A stretch of DNA of 64,000 nucleotides, taken from assembly GCA_947479815.1 (NCBI GenBank), contig CANKAT010000006.1, positions 1 to 64,000 on the forward strand. The letters run 5' to 3'. The position numbers and the translations under genes are program-made. The notes beneath the pieces were generated by a model that saw only the letters and a list, made by a program, of their open reading frames with translations, was not told where the DNA came from and ran no database searches. Every line of letters begins with the position of its first letter. Position 1 is the first letter of the stretch. Source of the stretch: Sphingobacteriaceae bacterium. Lineage in GTDB: Bacteria; Bacteroidota; Bacteroidia; Sphingobacteriales; Sphingobacteriaceae. Shown piece after piece: positions 17,331 to 26,282 of the stretch.

Positions 17331-18212
17331 ATGAAATCATACTTATTTCCGGGGCAGGGAGCCCAGTTTGCAGGCATGGGAAAAGATCTTTACGATCATT
17401 CATCTACCGCAAAAGAGCTATTTGAAACTGCCAATCAAATACTGGGTTTTAGAATCACAGACATCATGTTTTCTGGAACAGATGAAGATTTGAAGCAGAC
17501 CAATGTAACGCAGCCAGCTATTTTCCTCCATTCAGTTATTTTGGCAAAAGAGTTGAAGAATGATTTTAACCCAGACATGGTGGCTGGTCATTCACTTGGT
17601 GAGTTTTCTGCGCTTGTTGCCGCGCAGGCTTTATCCTTTGAAGACGGCTTGCGTTTGGTAAGTGCACGTGCCAATGCTATGCAAAAGGCTTGTGAGGTAA
17701 GACCTTCCACTATGGCAGCAATACTTGGACTAGATGATTTTACTGTTGAAGATATTTGTCAACGAGTAAGTGATATTGTGGTTCCAGCAAATTATAACTG
17801 TCCGGGTCAACTCGTTATTTCAGGAACTATTGAAGGTATTGATAAAGCTTGCGAGCTATTGATTGAAGCGGGAGCAAAAAGAGCAATTAAGCTGAATGTT
17901 GGAGGAGCATTTCATTCTCCTTTAATGGAGCTTGCTCGTGTTGAATTGCAATCGGCAATTGAAAATACTGAAATTAAGGAGCCAATCTGCCCAATCTACC
18001 AGAATATTGACGCTAAGGCATACACCGATGTGGCAAGCATTAAACATAATTTGATTGCACAATTGACCGGAGCAGTACGCTGGACACAAACGATTGAAAA
18101 AATGCTTCATGATGGAGCAACTTCATTTACTGAAGTTGGCCCCGGAAATGTATTACAGGGCCTTGTAAAAAAGGTTGATCGTGCTATACCAACGTTCAGT
18201 GCAGAATTGTAA
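17331..18212 (+). CDS. fabD: Malonyl-CoA:ACP transacylase
   Basis: A 293-residue cytosolic enzyme that loads malonyl onto acyl carrier protein. The oxyanion segment FPGQGAQ is at residues 6-12, the nucleophile elbow GHSLGE gives Ser88, and GGAFHSPLM near 194-202 holds the catalytic histidine. The QLTGAVRWTQT and VGPGNVLQGL motifs are also typical. Other fab genes are not adjacent. The stop codon abuts the decayed end of the convergent coiled-coil gene. Confidence 0.93.
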   Translation: MKSYLFPGQGAQFAGMGKDLYDHSSTAKELFETANQILGFRITDIMFSGTDEDLKQTNVTQPAIFLHSVILAKELKNDFNPDMVAGHSLGEFSALVAAQALSFEDGLRLVSARANAMQKACEVRPSTMAAILGLDDFTVEDICQRVSDIVVPANYNCPGQLVISGTIEGIDKACELLIEAGAKRAIKLNVGGAFHSPLMELARVELQSAIENTEIKEPICPIYQNIDAKAYTDVASIKHNLIAQLTGAVRWTQTIEKMLHDGATSFTEVGPGNVLQGLVKKVDRAIPTFSAEL

Positions 18213-18214
18213 CA

Positions 18215-18837
18215 TCATACTGAATGAATTTTTGATATCAGTCGTATTGGCCCGATTAGCAATGTTTTCTTTGCCGTTTTTTTAAACGTGAAGTGCCTGA
18301 ACTGAAATATTTGATGTTTTAAGGCGCTGATGCATTGACCTTTGTACTTAGCTCTTCATTTTGCTTTTCAAGGTTGGATGCTAGAAAACTAACGGAATGT
18401 ACATTTTATTCATTTCGTTCAGTGGTTAGATTAGCATTGAGCTTTTTTAATGTTTCTATGTCTGAGCTGTATTTTGACACTACATTTTTAAGTTCTTTAA
18501 TTTCTTCCTGTACTTTGGCAAGCTGACCTTGCGTAAGTTGACCTTGTGCTAGGGTTGCTCTCAATTCTTTGATTTGTTTTCTTGCAATATCCTGCTCACT
18601 TTTTATTTCCTGAGATGGCTTGATATTCATGCTTGAAACATTATCCAGTTCAGCTTCAATTTTGTCAATTTCAGTCTGCATTCTGGTTTTTTCATCGCTA
18701 ATAGTTACAATGCGTTCATTTGCTTTTTTATCTTTTAAAAATAAATAGGTATTGGTTCCAAGTAATGCCAGTATAACAGCAATTAAAAAATAGATTTTAT
18801 TGGAATCTTTTTGTAAAGGTTGTTCTCCGTTTTCCAT
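18215..18837 (-). pseudogene. Coiled-coil membrane protein gene, interrupted
   Basis: The intact part encodes about 143 residues from ATG 18837: a short cytoplasmic start, one transmembrane helix (about 17-34), then a long coiled coil ending in TTERNE at a TAA (18406-18408). Past that stop the same frame stays coiled-coil-like (ASNLEKQNEELSTKVNASA). After a shift near 18320 another frame reads LKTSNISVQALHV, then KNGKENIANRA after a further stop. I take this as one longer ancestral gene with a nonsense codon, a frameshift and a second stop. The upstream 143 residues may still be made. Confidence 0.72.
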
Positions 18838-19066
18838 GTACAATTAGTTGTTATAGATTCTATTTTCTTTATATAAAATCATATAATTTGAACTTCAATG
18901 ATAACAAATATATTCTTTAAGATGTATGATTCAGCTTTTTAATTCCCCATAAATTATTTTTAAGGCTTTAAGAAAGCTATTCCCTTTAGATATTATTATG
19001 ATGTATTTTGGCTTTAAGCAATAAATTAGATTATTATCTTTACTGGCATACCAGAATATCCTATTC

Positions 19067-20599
19067 ATGATAAAGAAGCTATTAGTCATTATTGCACTCC
19101 TAATTACGGCTCCATGTATTTCCAAGTCTCAAAGTACTGAACACCCGAAGCGAGAATTTAGAGGTGTTTGGGTTGCTACCGTAGCAAATATCGATTGGCC
19201 TTCAAAGCCTGGCCTAAGTGCGGACATTCAGAAAACTGAGCTTCTTCGAATTCTTGATCAGCATCAAAAGAATGGTGTGAATTCAATTTTATTCCAGATT
19301 CGTCCGGCTACTGATGCACTATATGGAAGGGGTCGGGAGTTATGGAGTCGATTTCTTACCGGAAATCAAGGTCAGGCACCTGTACCCTATTATGACCCAT
19401 TAGATTTCGCTATTGTAGAAGCCCATAAAAGGGGAATGGAATTGCATGCCTGGTTTAACCCTTACCGTGCAACGTTTAACCTGATAGATGCTCATACCAG
19501 TGCCAATCATATTACCAAACAGAAACCTGAGTGGTTCTTTACTTATGGAGGCAAAAAATTATTTAATCCCGGACTTCCGGAGGTGCGTCAATACATAGTT
19601 AGTGTGATTATGGATGTGGTTAAAAACTATGATATTGATGGTGTCCATTTTGACGATTATTTTTATCCTTATCCTGAGCCTAATCAGCCTCTTCGGGATA
19701 ATGAAACTTTTTATAAGTATGGAACTGCTTTCAAAAATATTGATGATTGGCGACGCAATAATGTGGATACCTTGATTCATGTAGTTTCTGATAGTATTCA
19801 TGCTACAAAAAAATATGTCAAATTTGGGATTAGCCCTTTTGGAATTTGGCGAAATAAAACCCAGGATCCCGAAGGTTCTGAAAGTAATGGTTTTGACGGT
19901 TACGGAAAACTATATGCAGATGCCCGTAAATGGGCTCAGAAAGGTTGGATTGATTATCTGAATCCACAGATTTATTTCCCTTTTGGTTATCAGGTGGCAC
20001 CATACGATAAGCTGGTTGATTGGTGGAGTAATAATGCCTTTGGCAAACATGTTTATATTGGTCAGGGTGTTTACCGAGCTATGGAAAACCGTCCGGGATG
20101 GAGTAACCGTCAGCAAATACCTGATCAGATTAGATATCTTAGAAAAAATGAAAATGTTCAGGGCAGTGTTTTCTTTAGTTCCAAATCGGTCACTAATAAC
20201 CTTGCAGGTGTACAGGATTCTCTTCGTATTAATTTTTATCGTTATCCTGCTCTCCAACCTGCTATGTCTTGGCTTGATGCGGTAAATCCAAATGCACCGA
20301 GTGCTTTAACTGCAAAACCAGTTGCTAAAGGCGTAGCATTAAGCTGGAAAGAGCCACTTGTGGCTAGTGATGGCGATAAAGCATACGGGTATGTTATATA
20401 CCGCTTTGATCGTGGCGAAAAGATAGCTATTGAGCAGGCTCATCATATTCTGAAGATCTCATTCAGCTCTGCCGAAACATCTTATATAGATAACACGGTA
20501 AGTGCTAACCGTAATTATATCTATGTTGTTACAGCATTAGACCGGCTTAAAAATGAAAGTCAGCATTCTAATGCTGCCTCAGTAGCTGTTCAGTTTTAA
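19067..20599 (+). CDS. Secreted glycoside hydrolase-like protein, GHL10/DUF187 family
   Basis: A 510-residue exported protein: signal peptide (about 1-20), a TIM-barrel hydrolase-like domain from KREFRGVWVATVANIDWPS (about 28) to about 390, and a C-terminal fibronectin-like domain (about 405-510). GHL10 signatures are LHAWFNPYR, DGVHFDDYFYPYP (acidic residues likely catalytic) and YLNPQIYFP. Members act on envelope or extracellular glycans. Monocistronic; it shares a bidirectional terminator with the convergent M16 gene. Confidence 0.85.
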   Translation: MIKKLLVIIALLITAPCISKSQSTEHPKREFRGVWVATVANIDWPSKPGLSADIQKTELLRILDQHQKNGVNSILFQIRPATDALYGRGRELWSRFLTGNQGQAPVPYYDPLDFAIVEAHKRGMELHAWFNPYRATFNLIDAHTSANHITKQKPEWFFTYGGKKLFNPGLPEVRQYIVSVIMDVVKNYDIDGVHFDDYFYPYPEPNQPLRDNETFYKYGTAFKNIDDWRRNNVDTLIHVVSDSIHATKKYVKFGISPFGIWRNKTQDPEGSESNGFDGYGKLYADARKWAQKGWIDYLNPQIYFPFGYQVAPYDKLVDWWSNNAFGKHVYIGQGVYRAMENRPGWSNRQQIPDQIRYLRKNENVQGSVFFSSKSVTNNLAGVQDSLRINFYRYPALQPAMSWLDAVNPNAPSALTAKPVAKGVALSWKEPLVASDGDKAYGYVIYRFDRGEKIAIEQAHHILKISFSSAETSYIDNTVSANRNYIYVVTALDRLKNESQHSNAASVAVQF

Positions 20600-20611
20600 C
20601 CTAAAGAATAT

Positions 20612-20649
20612 AAAAAAAGCCGGTTCAAAATACTTGAACCGGCTTTTTT
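20612..20649. terminator. Bidirectional rho-independent terminator
   Basis: A 10-bp perfect stem (GCCGGTTCAA, 20619-20628, with 20634-20643) around a 5-nt loop, flanked by A7 on one side and T6 on the other. It lies between the convergent hydrolase and M16 peptidase genes and can serve both. Confidence 0.93.
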
Positions 20650-20666
20650 ATGATCTCATTATGATC

Positions 20667-23492
20667 CTATTTTTCAGGAAGTAATACCATACGGATAAAA
20701 TTATCTGATAATCGGTATTGAACTGTAGCCTTTAAGAATTCAGGTGTCAATTCTTTTAATGACTCAAGATAAGATAAGATCTGCTTTGGATCTTCTTCAT
20801 TTTGATATTGGCTGGCTAGGTAGCCTAACCAAAAACCATTCTCTTTTAATTGTGTTTCAGTAGAACGAGTTTCTTCAGCAATGAATTTTTCGATGTCTAA
20901 TTTCAGAGCACCATTCTGTCTGATCTTATTAATTTCGTCTAATGTAGAGCTGATTAGTTTTTCAACATTCTCAGGTGCACAACCAAAGGAAATATTGAAG
21001 GTATATTTGCTTTTTGGAAATTTAGAATAAGATGCACGTGCACCCACACCATAAACGCCGCCTTCATCTTCACGTAAACGTTCAATTAGTTTGATTGTTA
21101 ATACTTCAGCTAGAGCATCTAACTGATTGTTATGTTTTACACTGTACGTGTAATCGCCACTAAATACCAGACGAACGCTAGCCTTTGGTTCTTGTCCTTT
21201 GTAGATTTTTTTATCAATCTTTCCGGCAGGAATATTAATTCCAAGGTCTTTAGCAGTTTCTTTGCGGTTGATTGAAGGTAATGAACCTAAGTACTGCTCT
21301 AGTAATGGCTTGATTTTTTCTGCAGTGAAATTACCAACAAAAACGAACGTGAAATCACTTGCATCAGCAAATCGTTCTTTGTAGATATCAAATGCCCTCT
21401 CCAGGTTAATCTGATTTAATTTTTCTACAGATGGTCCGGTACGGCGAACATTGTAGTTGCCTAAAATAGCAGCTAATGAATCTGCAAATACACTGTTTGG
21501 ATCGTTGCCTCTGTTTGCCAAACTTCCTTTCTGTTGTGCGATCAGTCCTTTGAAGGTTTCTGCATCTTTACGTGGAGCGGTGAAATATAAATAAGTAAGT
21601 TGAAGTGCTGTTTCAAGATCTTTTGGTGTTGTTGATCCTGATATTCCTTCAGATCTTTCTGCAATGTAAGGGTTTACAGAAACACGTTTGCCACTCAATA
21701 ATTTTGGAAGCTGAACAGAATTGAATTCTCCAATACCACCACTTCTAATGATCGCAGTTGCTGCCGAAGCCGACTGAAAATCTGCATCACTGTAAAGTGA
21801 GGTACCACCCGGGCTAAAGGCAGAAAAGCTGATCTCATCATTTTTAAAGTCAGTAGGCTTTAAAATTACCTTGATACCATTGCTCAATTTCAGCTCTGTA
21901 ACACCAATTTCTGTGGTCTTTGATTCAGATATTACTTTTCCACCACTAAGTTTTGCTGCAAGAAGTGGTTTATCAGATACCTGATCTACATAGGCAGTTA
22001 AATTACTTTGCTTGGTTGCGCCAATCCATTTTTCGATAGTTGCCTCATTGGGTAAATTAGCTTTATCCTTTTCAGGACCCATAATGATCACATCACGGTT
22101 CACATCAGTGATGTATTTTTTGGAATATCCGTTAAGGTCAGCCAAAGTGATACCACTTGTTAAAGAGTTAGCCATATTAAACTCATACTCAATACCAGGG
22201 CTAGCCTCTTGTTCAAGGAAATGACGCAAGTATTCGTTTACAAAACTAGCTGATGGTGTTTTATCTTTCTCCTTGAAAGAAGATTCCATATTAGTTAGAT
22301 AGGATTGTTTTGCACGGTCTAATTCTGTTTGTGTGAATCCAAAACGTTGTAAGCGTTCGGTTTCAGAAAGTACGGCTTTAAAACCTCTTTCCATTTCGCC
22401 TGGTTTAGCCACAACAAAGGCGCTGTAATTATCCAGGCCAGCTAAAAATGGGCTGATATTGGCACCTCCCTGAAGGAATGGAGGATCTGCTTGCTTGCTT
22501 AGATCGGCAAAGCGGGCACCCAGCATCTGGTTAAATAAAGCCCTGACCATACTATTTCTGTAATCAGTTTTAGTGATCAGTTTTGACTCTGGGTGCTTAA
22601 TTAAGATCTGAGCCACACTTACTGGGAATTCTTTATCGGTAACAGTGATGAACTGATTTTTGTTCAGCAATGTAATTGAATATTTTGTGCGCAATCGTGG
22701 TTTTGCCGGCTTTTTAAGATCAGAGAATTTTGCTTTGATCGTTTGCTCCATAGCAGCTACATCGATATCTCCAACTACAATCAGTGCCTGAAGATCTGGG
22801 CGGTACCAGTCAGCGTAAAATTGACGTAGGGTAGCAGGGGTAAAATTCTTTAAAACCTCTTCTGTACCAATTGGCAAACGCTTTGAATAACGGGTGTTAT
22901 TGAAAAGCATCGGCAGATACTGATCCTGCATACGCTGCTGAGCACCTTTTCCCAATCTCTTTTCTTCTAATACTACTCCGCGTTCCTTATTGATTTCAGC
23001 ATCATCTAATGTTGCATCTTGAGCCCAATCGCGCATAATCTGAATTCCATTTTTTAGGATCTCAGGATCATCAGAAGGGATAGGGAGTTGGTAAACAGTT
23101 TCATCAAAACTGGTGTACGCATTCAGGTCGGCACCAAAGCGCACACCTGTTTTTTGAAGGTAATTCACCAGGTCATTTTTCGGAAAATTCTTGGTTCCGT
23201 TAAAGCCCATATGTTCCATAAAATGCGCCAGTCCAAGCTGATCATCATTTTCCATAATGGAACCTATTTTGTTCGCAAGGTATAAGGTAACCCTATTTTT
23301 TGGCTCAACATTTTTACGGATGTAATACGTAAATCCGTTAGGTAGTTTACCTGTTCTTACTGCCGGATCTAAAGGGATAATCTCAGATGCCGCTCCAGTC
23401 TTGCTCTTTACATTTGTTTGAGCATTCACTATTCCAGAAACCGCAATAACTAATGCGATCGAATAGCTCAAAAATTTATTAATAGTTCTCAT
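20667..23492 (-). CDS. M16 family zinc peptidase (insulinase-like), two-domain
   Basis: A 941-residue secreted peptidase with a signal peptide (about 1-25). The inverted zinc motif HxxEH (residues 90-94, HFMEH) and the downstream ligand region (EINKERGVVLEE, near 165-176) lie in the first M16 half. The second half (about 530-930) is the usual inactive partner domain, with the R-Y type YGVGARASYSKF near 845. Length fits the PqqL-like group. It starts 42 nt after the acyltransferase gene on the same strand, so read-through is possible although roles are unrelated. Confidence 0.9.
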   Translation of the reverse strand: MRTINKFLSYSIALVIAVSGIVNAQTNVKSKTGAASEIIPLDPAVRTGKLPNGFTYYIRKNVEPKNRVTLYLANKIGSIMENDDQLGLAHFMEHMGFNGTKNFPKNDLVNYLQKTGVRFGADLNAYTSFDETVYQLPIPSDDPEILKNGIQIMRDWAQDATLDDAEINKERGVVLEEKRLGKGAQQRMQDQYLPMLFNNTRYSKRLPIGTEEVLKNFTPATLRQFYADWYRPDLQALIVVGDIDVAAMEQTIKAKFSDLKKPAKPRLRTKYSITLLNKNQFITVTDKEFPVSVAQILIKHPESKLITKTDYRNSMVRALFNQMLGARFADLSKQADPPFLQGGANISPFLAGLDNYSAFVVAKPGEMERGFKAVLSETERLQRFGFTQTELDRAKQSYLTNMESSFKEKDKTPSASFVNEYLRHFLEQEASPGIEYEFNMANSLTSGITLADLNGYSKKYITDVNRDVIIMGPEKDKANLPNEATIEKWIGATKQSNLTAYVDQVSDKPLLAAKLSGGKVISESKTTEIGVTELKLSNGIKVILKPTDFKNDEISFSAFSPGGTSLYSDADFQSASAATAIIRSGGIGEFNSVQLPKLLSGKRVSVNPYIAERSEGISGSTTPKDLETALQLTYLYFTAPRKDAETFKGLIAQQKGSLANRGNDPNSVFADSLAAILGNYNVRRTGPSVEKLNQINLERAFDIYKERFADASDFTFVFVGNFTAEKIKPLLEQYLGSLPSINRKETAKDLGINIPAGKIDKKIYKGQEPKASVRLVFSGDYTYSVKHNNQLDALAEVLTIKLIERLREDEGGVYGVGARASYSKFPKSKYTFNISFGCAPENVEKLISSTLDEINKIRQNGALKLDIEKFIAEETRSTETQLKENGFWLGYLASQYQNEEDPKQILSYLESLKELTPEFLKATVQYRLSDNFIRMVLLPEK

Positions 23493-23534
23493 ATATTTAT
23501 AATTATAGTGGTTAGCAATTGAACAGGGTAAAAT

Positions 23535-24692
23535 TTAAACTTTAATAATGATATTTTTCTTAAACATTGCCCATAGTATTAGAAGCCAAATTAGGATAAA
23601 TGTTACAGCTCCAGCGAGTGATGCGTTGACTGGTGTAAAATAGGGTGTATAAAAAGTTTCATACATCCAGACTTTTGAATTTACACGGGTTCCATCTGGC
23701 ATGCTTACCATGATTAGGGTTAATATTCTTGGGATCAAGCCAGAAAGAAAAAATACTGTAATTGCATTCACGCCATAAACAACTAAAGGCGTTGTGCCCT
23801 TTTTATAACCCTGAACATCAATGAGCCAATAGCATAATGCAAGACCGACGGTGGCCAATCCGCCTGCATATAATACAAAGGAGCTGGTCCAAAGTGCCTT
23901 ATTTATTGGAAAACAAAGATCCCAGATCAGTCCAAGTATAACTGCTAATATTCCAATAGAAAACATCCATGAAATTTTCACACTTTCTTCTCGGTCCTTA
24001 CGCCTCAGCCAGGTACCAATCAGAACGCCAAAAAGGCCGGTAGCAACAGCTGGTAAAGTACTTAGAATCCCTTCAGGATCCCAGGTTTTGACTGACTTCC
24101 ACAGATGTGCTTCGGTAAGTATTGTGCGGTCAAGCCATGCTCCTAAATTGGTTTCTTTCTCAAGATTTGCATACCCAATACCGGGTACCGGAACAAATGT
24201 CATGAGCGCCCAATACGCGATCAGGATCCCGAAAAATATTCTTAACTGGGTTTTTTGATTTGTTTTTATAAAGATCAGCGCTGTTAAAAAGAATACGATT
24301 GCAATTCTTTGAAGAACACCGGGTATACGAACCGTGCTTATAGCCTCCATTGGGTCAGTAAATACCTTAGGAAACAAATTCAAGAAAAGCCCTAATCCAA
24401 AAAGGATTAATGCCCTCTTTAAAGCAGTAAACAGAAGCTTTGACTGGCTAGTAGACTCTTTTTTACTACCCAGCGCATAACTTATTGAAACCCCAACAAT
24501 AAAAAGGAAGAAAGGAAATATTAGATCTGTAGGAGTACAGCCATTCCATTCGGCATGTTTTAATGGAGCATAAATAGTTGACCAACTTCCAGGGTTGTTA
24601 ACCAGGATCATGGCAGCTACTGTTAAGCCTCTAAAAACATCAAGAGATAAAAGCCTAACAGGCGACTTTATTAGTATGGAAGATTCAGACAT
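23535..24692 (-). CDS. NagX-type acyltransferase (DUF5009, HGSNAT-like)
   Basis: A 385-residue inner-membrane protein with about ten helices. The family start SLDVFRGLTVAAMILVNNPG (about 16-35), the PTDLIFPFFLFIVG segment (about 54-67) and HAEWNGCTPTDLI, with its conserved histidine, are those of heparan-alpha-glucosaminide N-acetyltransferase homologues. These are thought to acetylate glucosamine units across the membrane. It is third in a leftward unit after the NagB fusion and sulfatase (39 nt gap), consistent with processing of sulfated amino-sugar glycans. Confidence 0.82.
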   Translation of the reverse strand: MSESSILIKSPVRLLSLDVFRGLTVAAMILVNNPGSWSTIYAPLKHAEWNGCTPTDLIFPFFLFIVGVSISYALGSKKESTSQSKLLFTALKRALILFGLGLFLNLFPKVFTDPMEAISTVRIPGVLQRIAIVFFLTALIFIKTNQKTQLRIFFGILIAYWALMTFVPVPGIGYANLEKETNLGAWLDRTILTEAHLWKSVKTWDPEGILSTLPAVATGLFGVLIGTWLRRKDREESVKISWMFSIGILAVILGLIWDLCFPINKALWTSSFVLYAGGLATVGLALCYWLIDVQGYKKGTTPLVVYGVNAITVFFLSGLIPRILTLIMVSMPDGTRVNSKVWMYETFYTPYFTPVNASLAGAVTFILIWLLILWAMFKKNIIIKV

Positions 24693-24731
24693 ATCTTAAA
24701 ATTAGTATTCAAAAGTATACTTTTATTGAGA

Positions 24732-26261
24732 TCAGAAATTTTGAGCTAAGGCTTTTAGTGCTTCTTGGTCTTTATTTTGAATGCAAAGTTGTTCCAACTG
24801 CTTTTTTAGATCTGCTGTAAGGGCAGCATATTTTTTCTGTCCATACAAATTTTTCATTTCATGCGGGTCTTTTTGAAGGTCATAAAGTTCCCAGAAATTT
24901 TTATGGTCATAAAAACGAATCAGTTTATAACGGCTTGTCCGAATTCCGAAATGCTTCAATACACTGTGCTCACCTGGGAATTCGTAAAAATGGTAATATG
25001 CAGAGTTTCTGATGCTTGAATTGGGATCCCTTAATAATGGCATCATTGATACACCCTGAATCTCTTTCGGAATGGTAACACCTGCTGCATCTAAAAAAGT
25101 AGGAGCAAAGTCAACATTTGATATTAACTGGTTTGAAACAGTTCCTGGTTTTATTACACCTGGATACCTGATAATTAGAGGAGTGCGCATAGATTCCTCA
25201 TACATAAATCGTTTATCGAACCAGCCATGTTCACCCAGATAAAAACCCTGGTCTGAGGTATATACAACAATGGTATTCTTAGTTAGGTTGTTCTTGTCAA
25301 GATAGGCCAGGATCTTACCAATATTTCGGTCAAGCGAAAGTGTTGTACTGTAGTAATCTCGCATGTAGCGTTGATATTTCCATTCGGTGAGTGCTTTTCC
25401 TGTTAATTTTTTCTTGAGAAAATCTGCTTCAACCTGATCATAATAGGCATTCCACTTTTTACGTTGTGCCGCACTCATTCTTTTAATGAAAGCTTCTGCA
25501 ACTGCATCAGGATCGCTTTTCATCTTTAAATCGTAGCCCAGTTTCATGGTTTTTTCAATAGACATATCCTGCATTCCCGCAGCGATACGCTTATCATATG
25601 GGTCATAAAAATTCTTTGGTAATGGAAAATTGATTTGATCAAATTTACCAAGGTCGGCAGTATCCGGCATCCAGGTGCGATGCGGAGCTTTCTCGCCAAC
25701 AACAACAAAGAATGGCTTCGATTCATCACGTTTATCAAGCCAGTTGATGGTCATATCGGTTACAATATCTGTTCCATAACCATCATGCCTAGTGGTATCT
25801 CCGTTCATACTGATCATGTCGGGATTATAATAAAGCCCCTGACCCGGGAAAATATTCCAGTAATCAAAACCCTGCGGGTAGGAAACTAAATGCCATTTTC
25901 CTATCCAAGCAGTTTGAAAACCAGATTGTTTGAGACGTGCGGGAAATACATCTTGCGAAGCATCGAATCGGTCACGATTATCTCTCATCCCATTCACATG
26001 GCTATACTTGCCAGTTAAAAGAACGGCCCTGCTTGGACCGCAAATGGAATTGACTACAAATGCTCTGTTAAAAAGGGCACCTTCTTTGGCTAGTCGATCT
26101 AAGTTTGGTGTTGCCCCATATTTAGAACCATAGGCACCAATAGCACTTACCGCATGGTCATCAGTTAATATAACAACTATATTAGGCCTAGAAGATTGCT
26201 GCGCATAGGTTTTCAGGCTCAGAATACTGATAGCCAGAATGAATAGTAGTCTGATCCTCAT
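24732..26261 (-). CDS. Sulfatase (S1 family, GlcNAc-6-sulfatase-like)
   Basis: A 509-residue exported sulfatase with a signal peptide (1-20). Metal-binding aspartates occur at ILTDD (34-35). The C-G-P-S-R motif at 74-78 has the cysteine converted to formylglycine in this family, followed by AVLLTGKY. The calcium/sulfate site TSDQGFYLGEHGWFDKR sits near residue 336. The overall pattern resembles S1_11-type N-acetylglucosamine-6-O-sulfatases, supported by the adjacent NagB and NagX genes. The required maturase is not in the window. Confidence 0.87.
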   Translation of the reverse strand: MRIRLLFILAISILSLKTYAQQSSRPNIVVILTDDHAVSAIGAYGSKYGATPNLDRLAKEGALFNRAFVVNSICGPSRAVLLTGKYSHVNGMRDNRDRFDASQDVFPARLKQSGFQTAWIGKWHLVSYPQGFDYWNIFPGQGLYYNPDMISMNGDTTRHDGYGTDIVTDMTINWLDKRDESKPFFVVVGEKAPHRTWMPDTADLGKFDQINFPLPKNFYDPYDKRIAAGMQDMSIEKTMKLGYDLKMKSDPDAVAEAFIKRMSAAQRKKWNAYYDQVEADFLKKKLTGKALTEWKYQRYMRDYYSTTLSLDRNIGKILAYLDKNNLTKNTIVVYTSDQGFYLGEHGWFDKRFMYEESMRTPLIIRYPGVIKPGTVSNQLISNVDFAPTFLDAAGVTIPKEIQGVSMMPLLRDPNSSIRNSAYYHFYEFPGEHSVLKHFGIRTSRYKLIRFYDHKNFWELYDLQKDPHEMKNLYGQKKYAALTADLKKQLEQLCIQNKDQEALKALAQNF

Positions 26262-26282
26262 ATTCTTGATTTCAGACTATGC

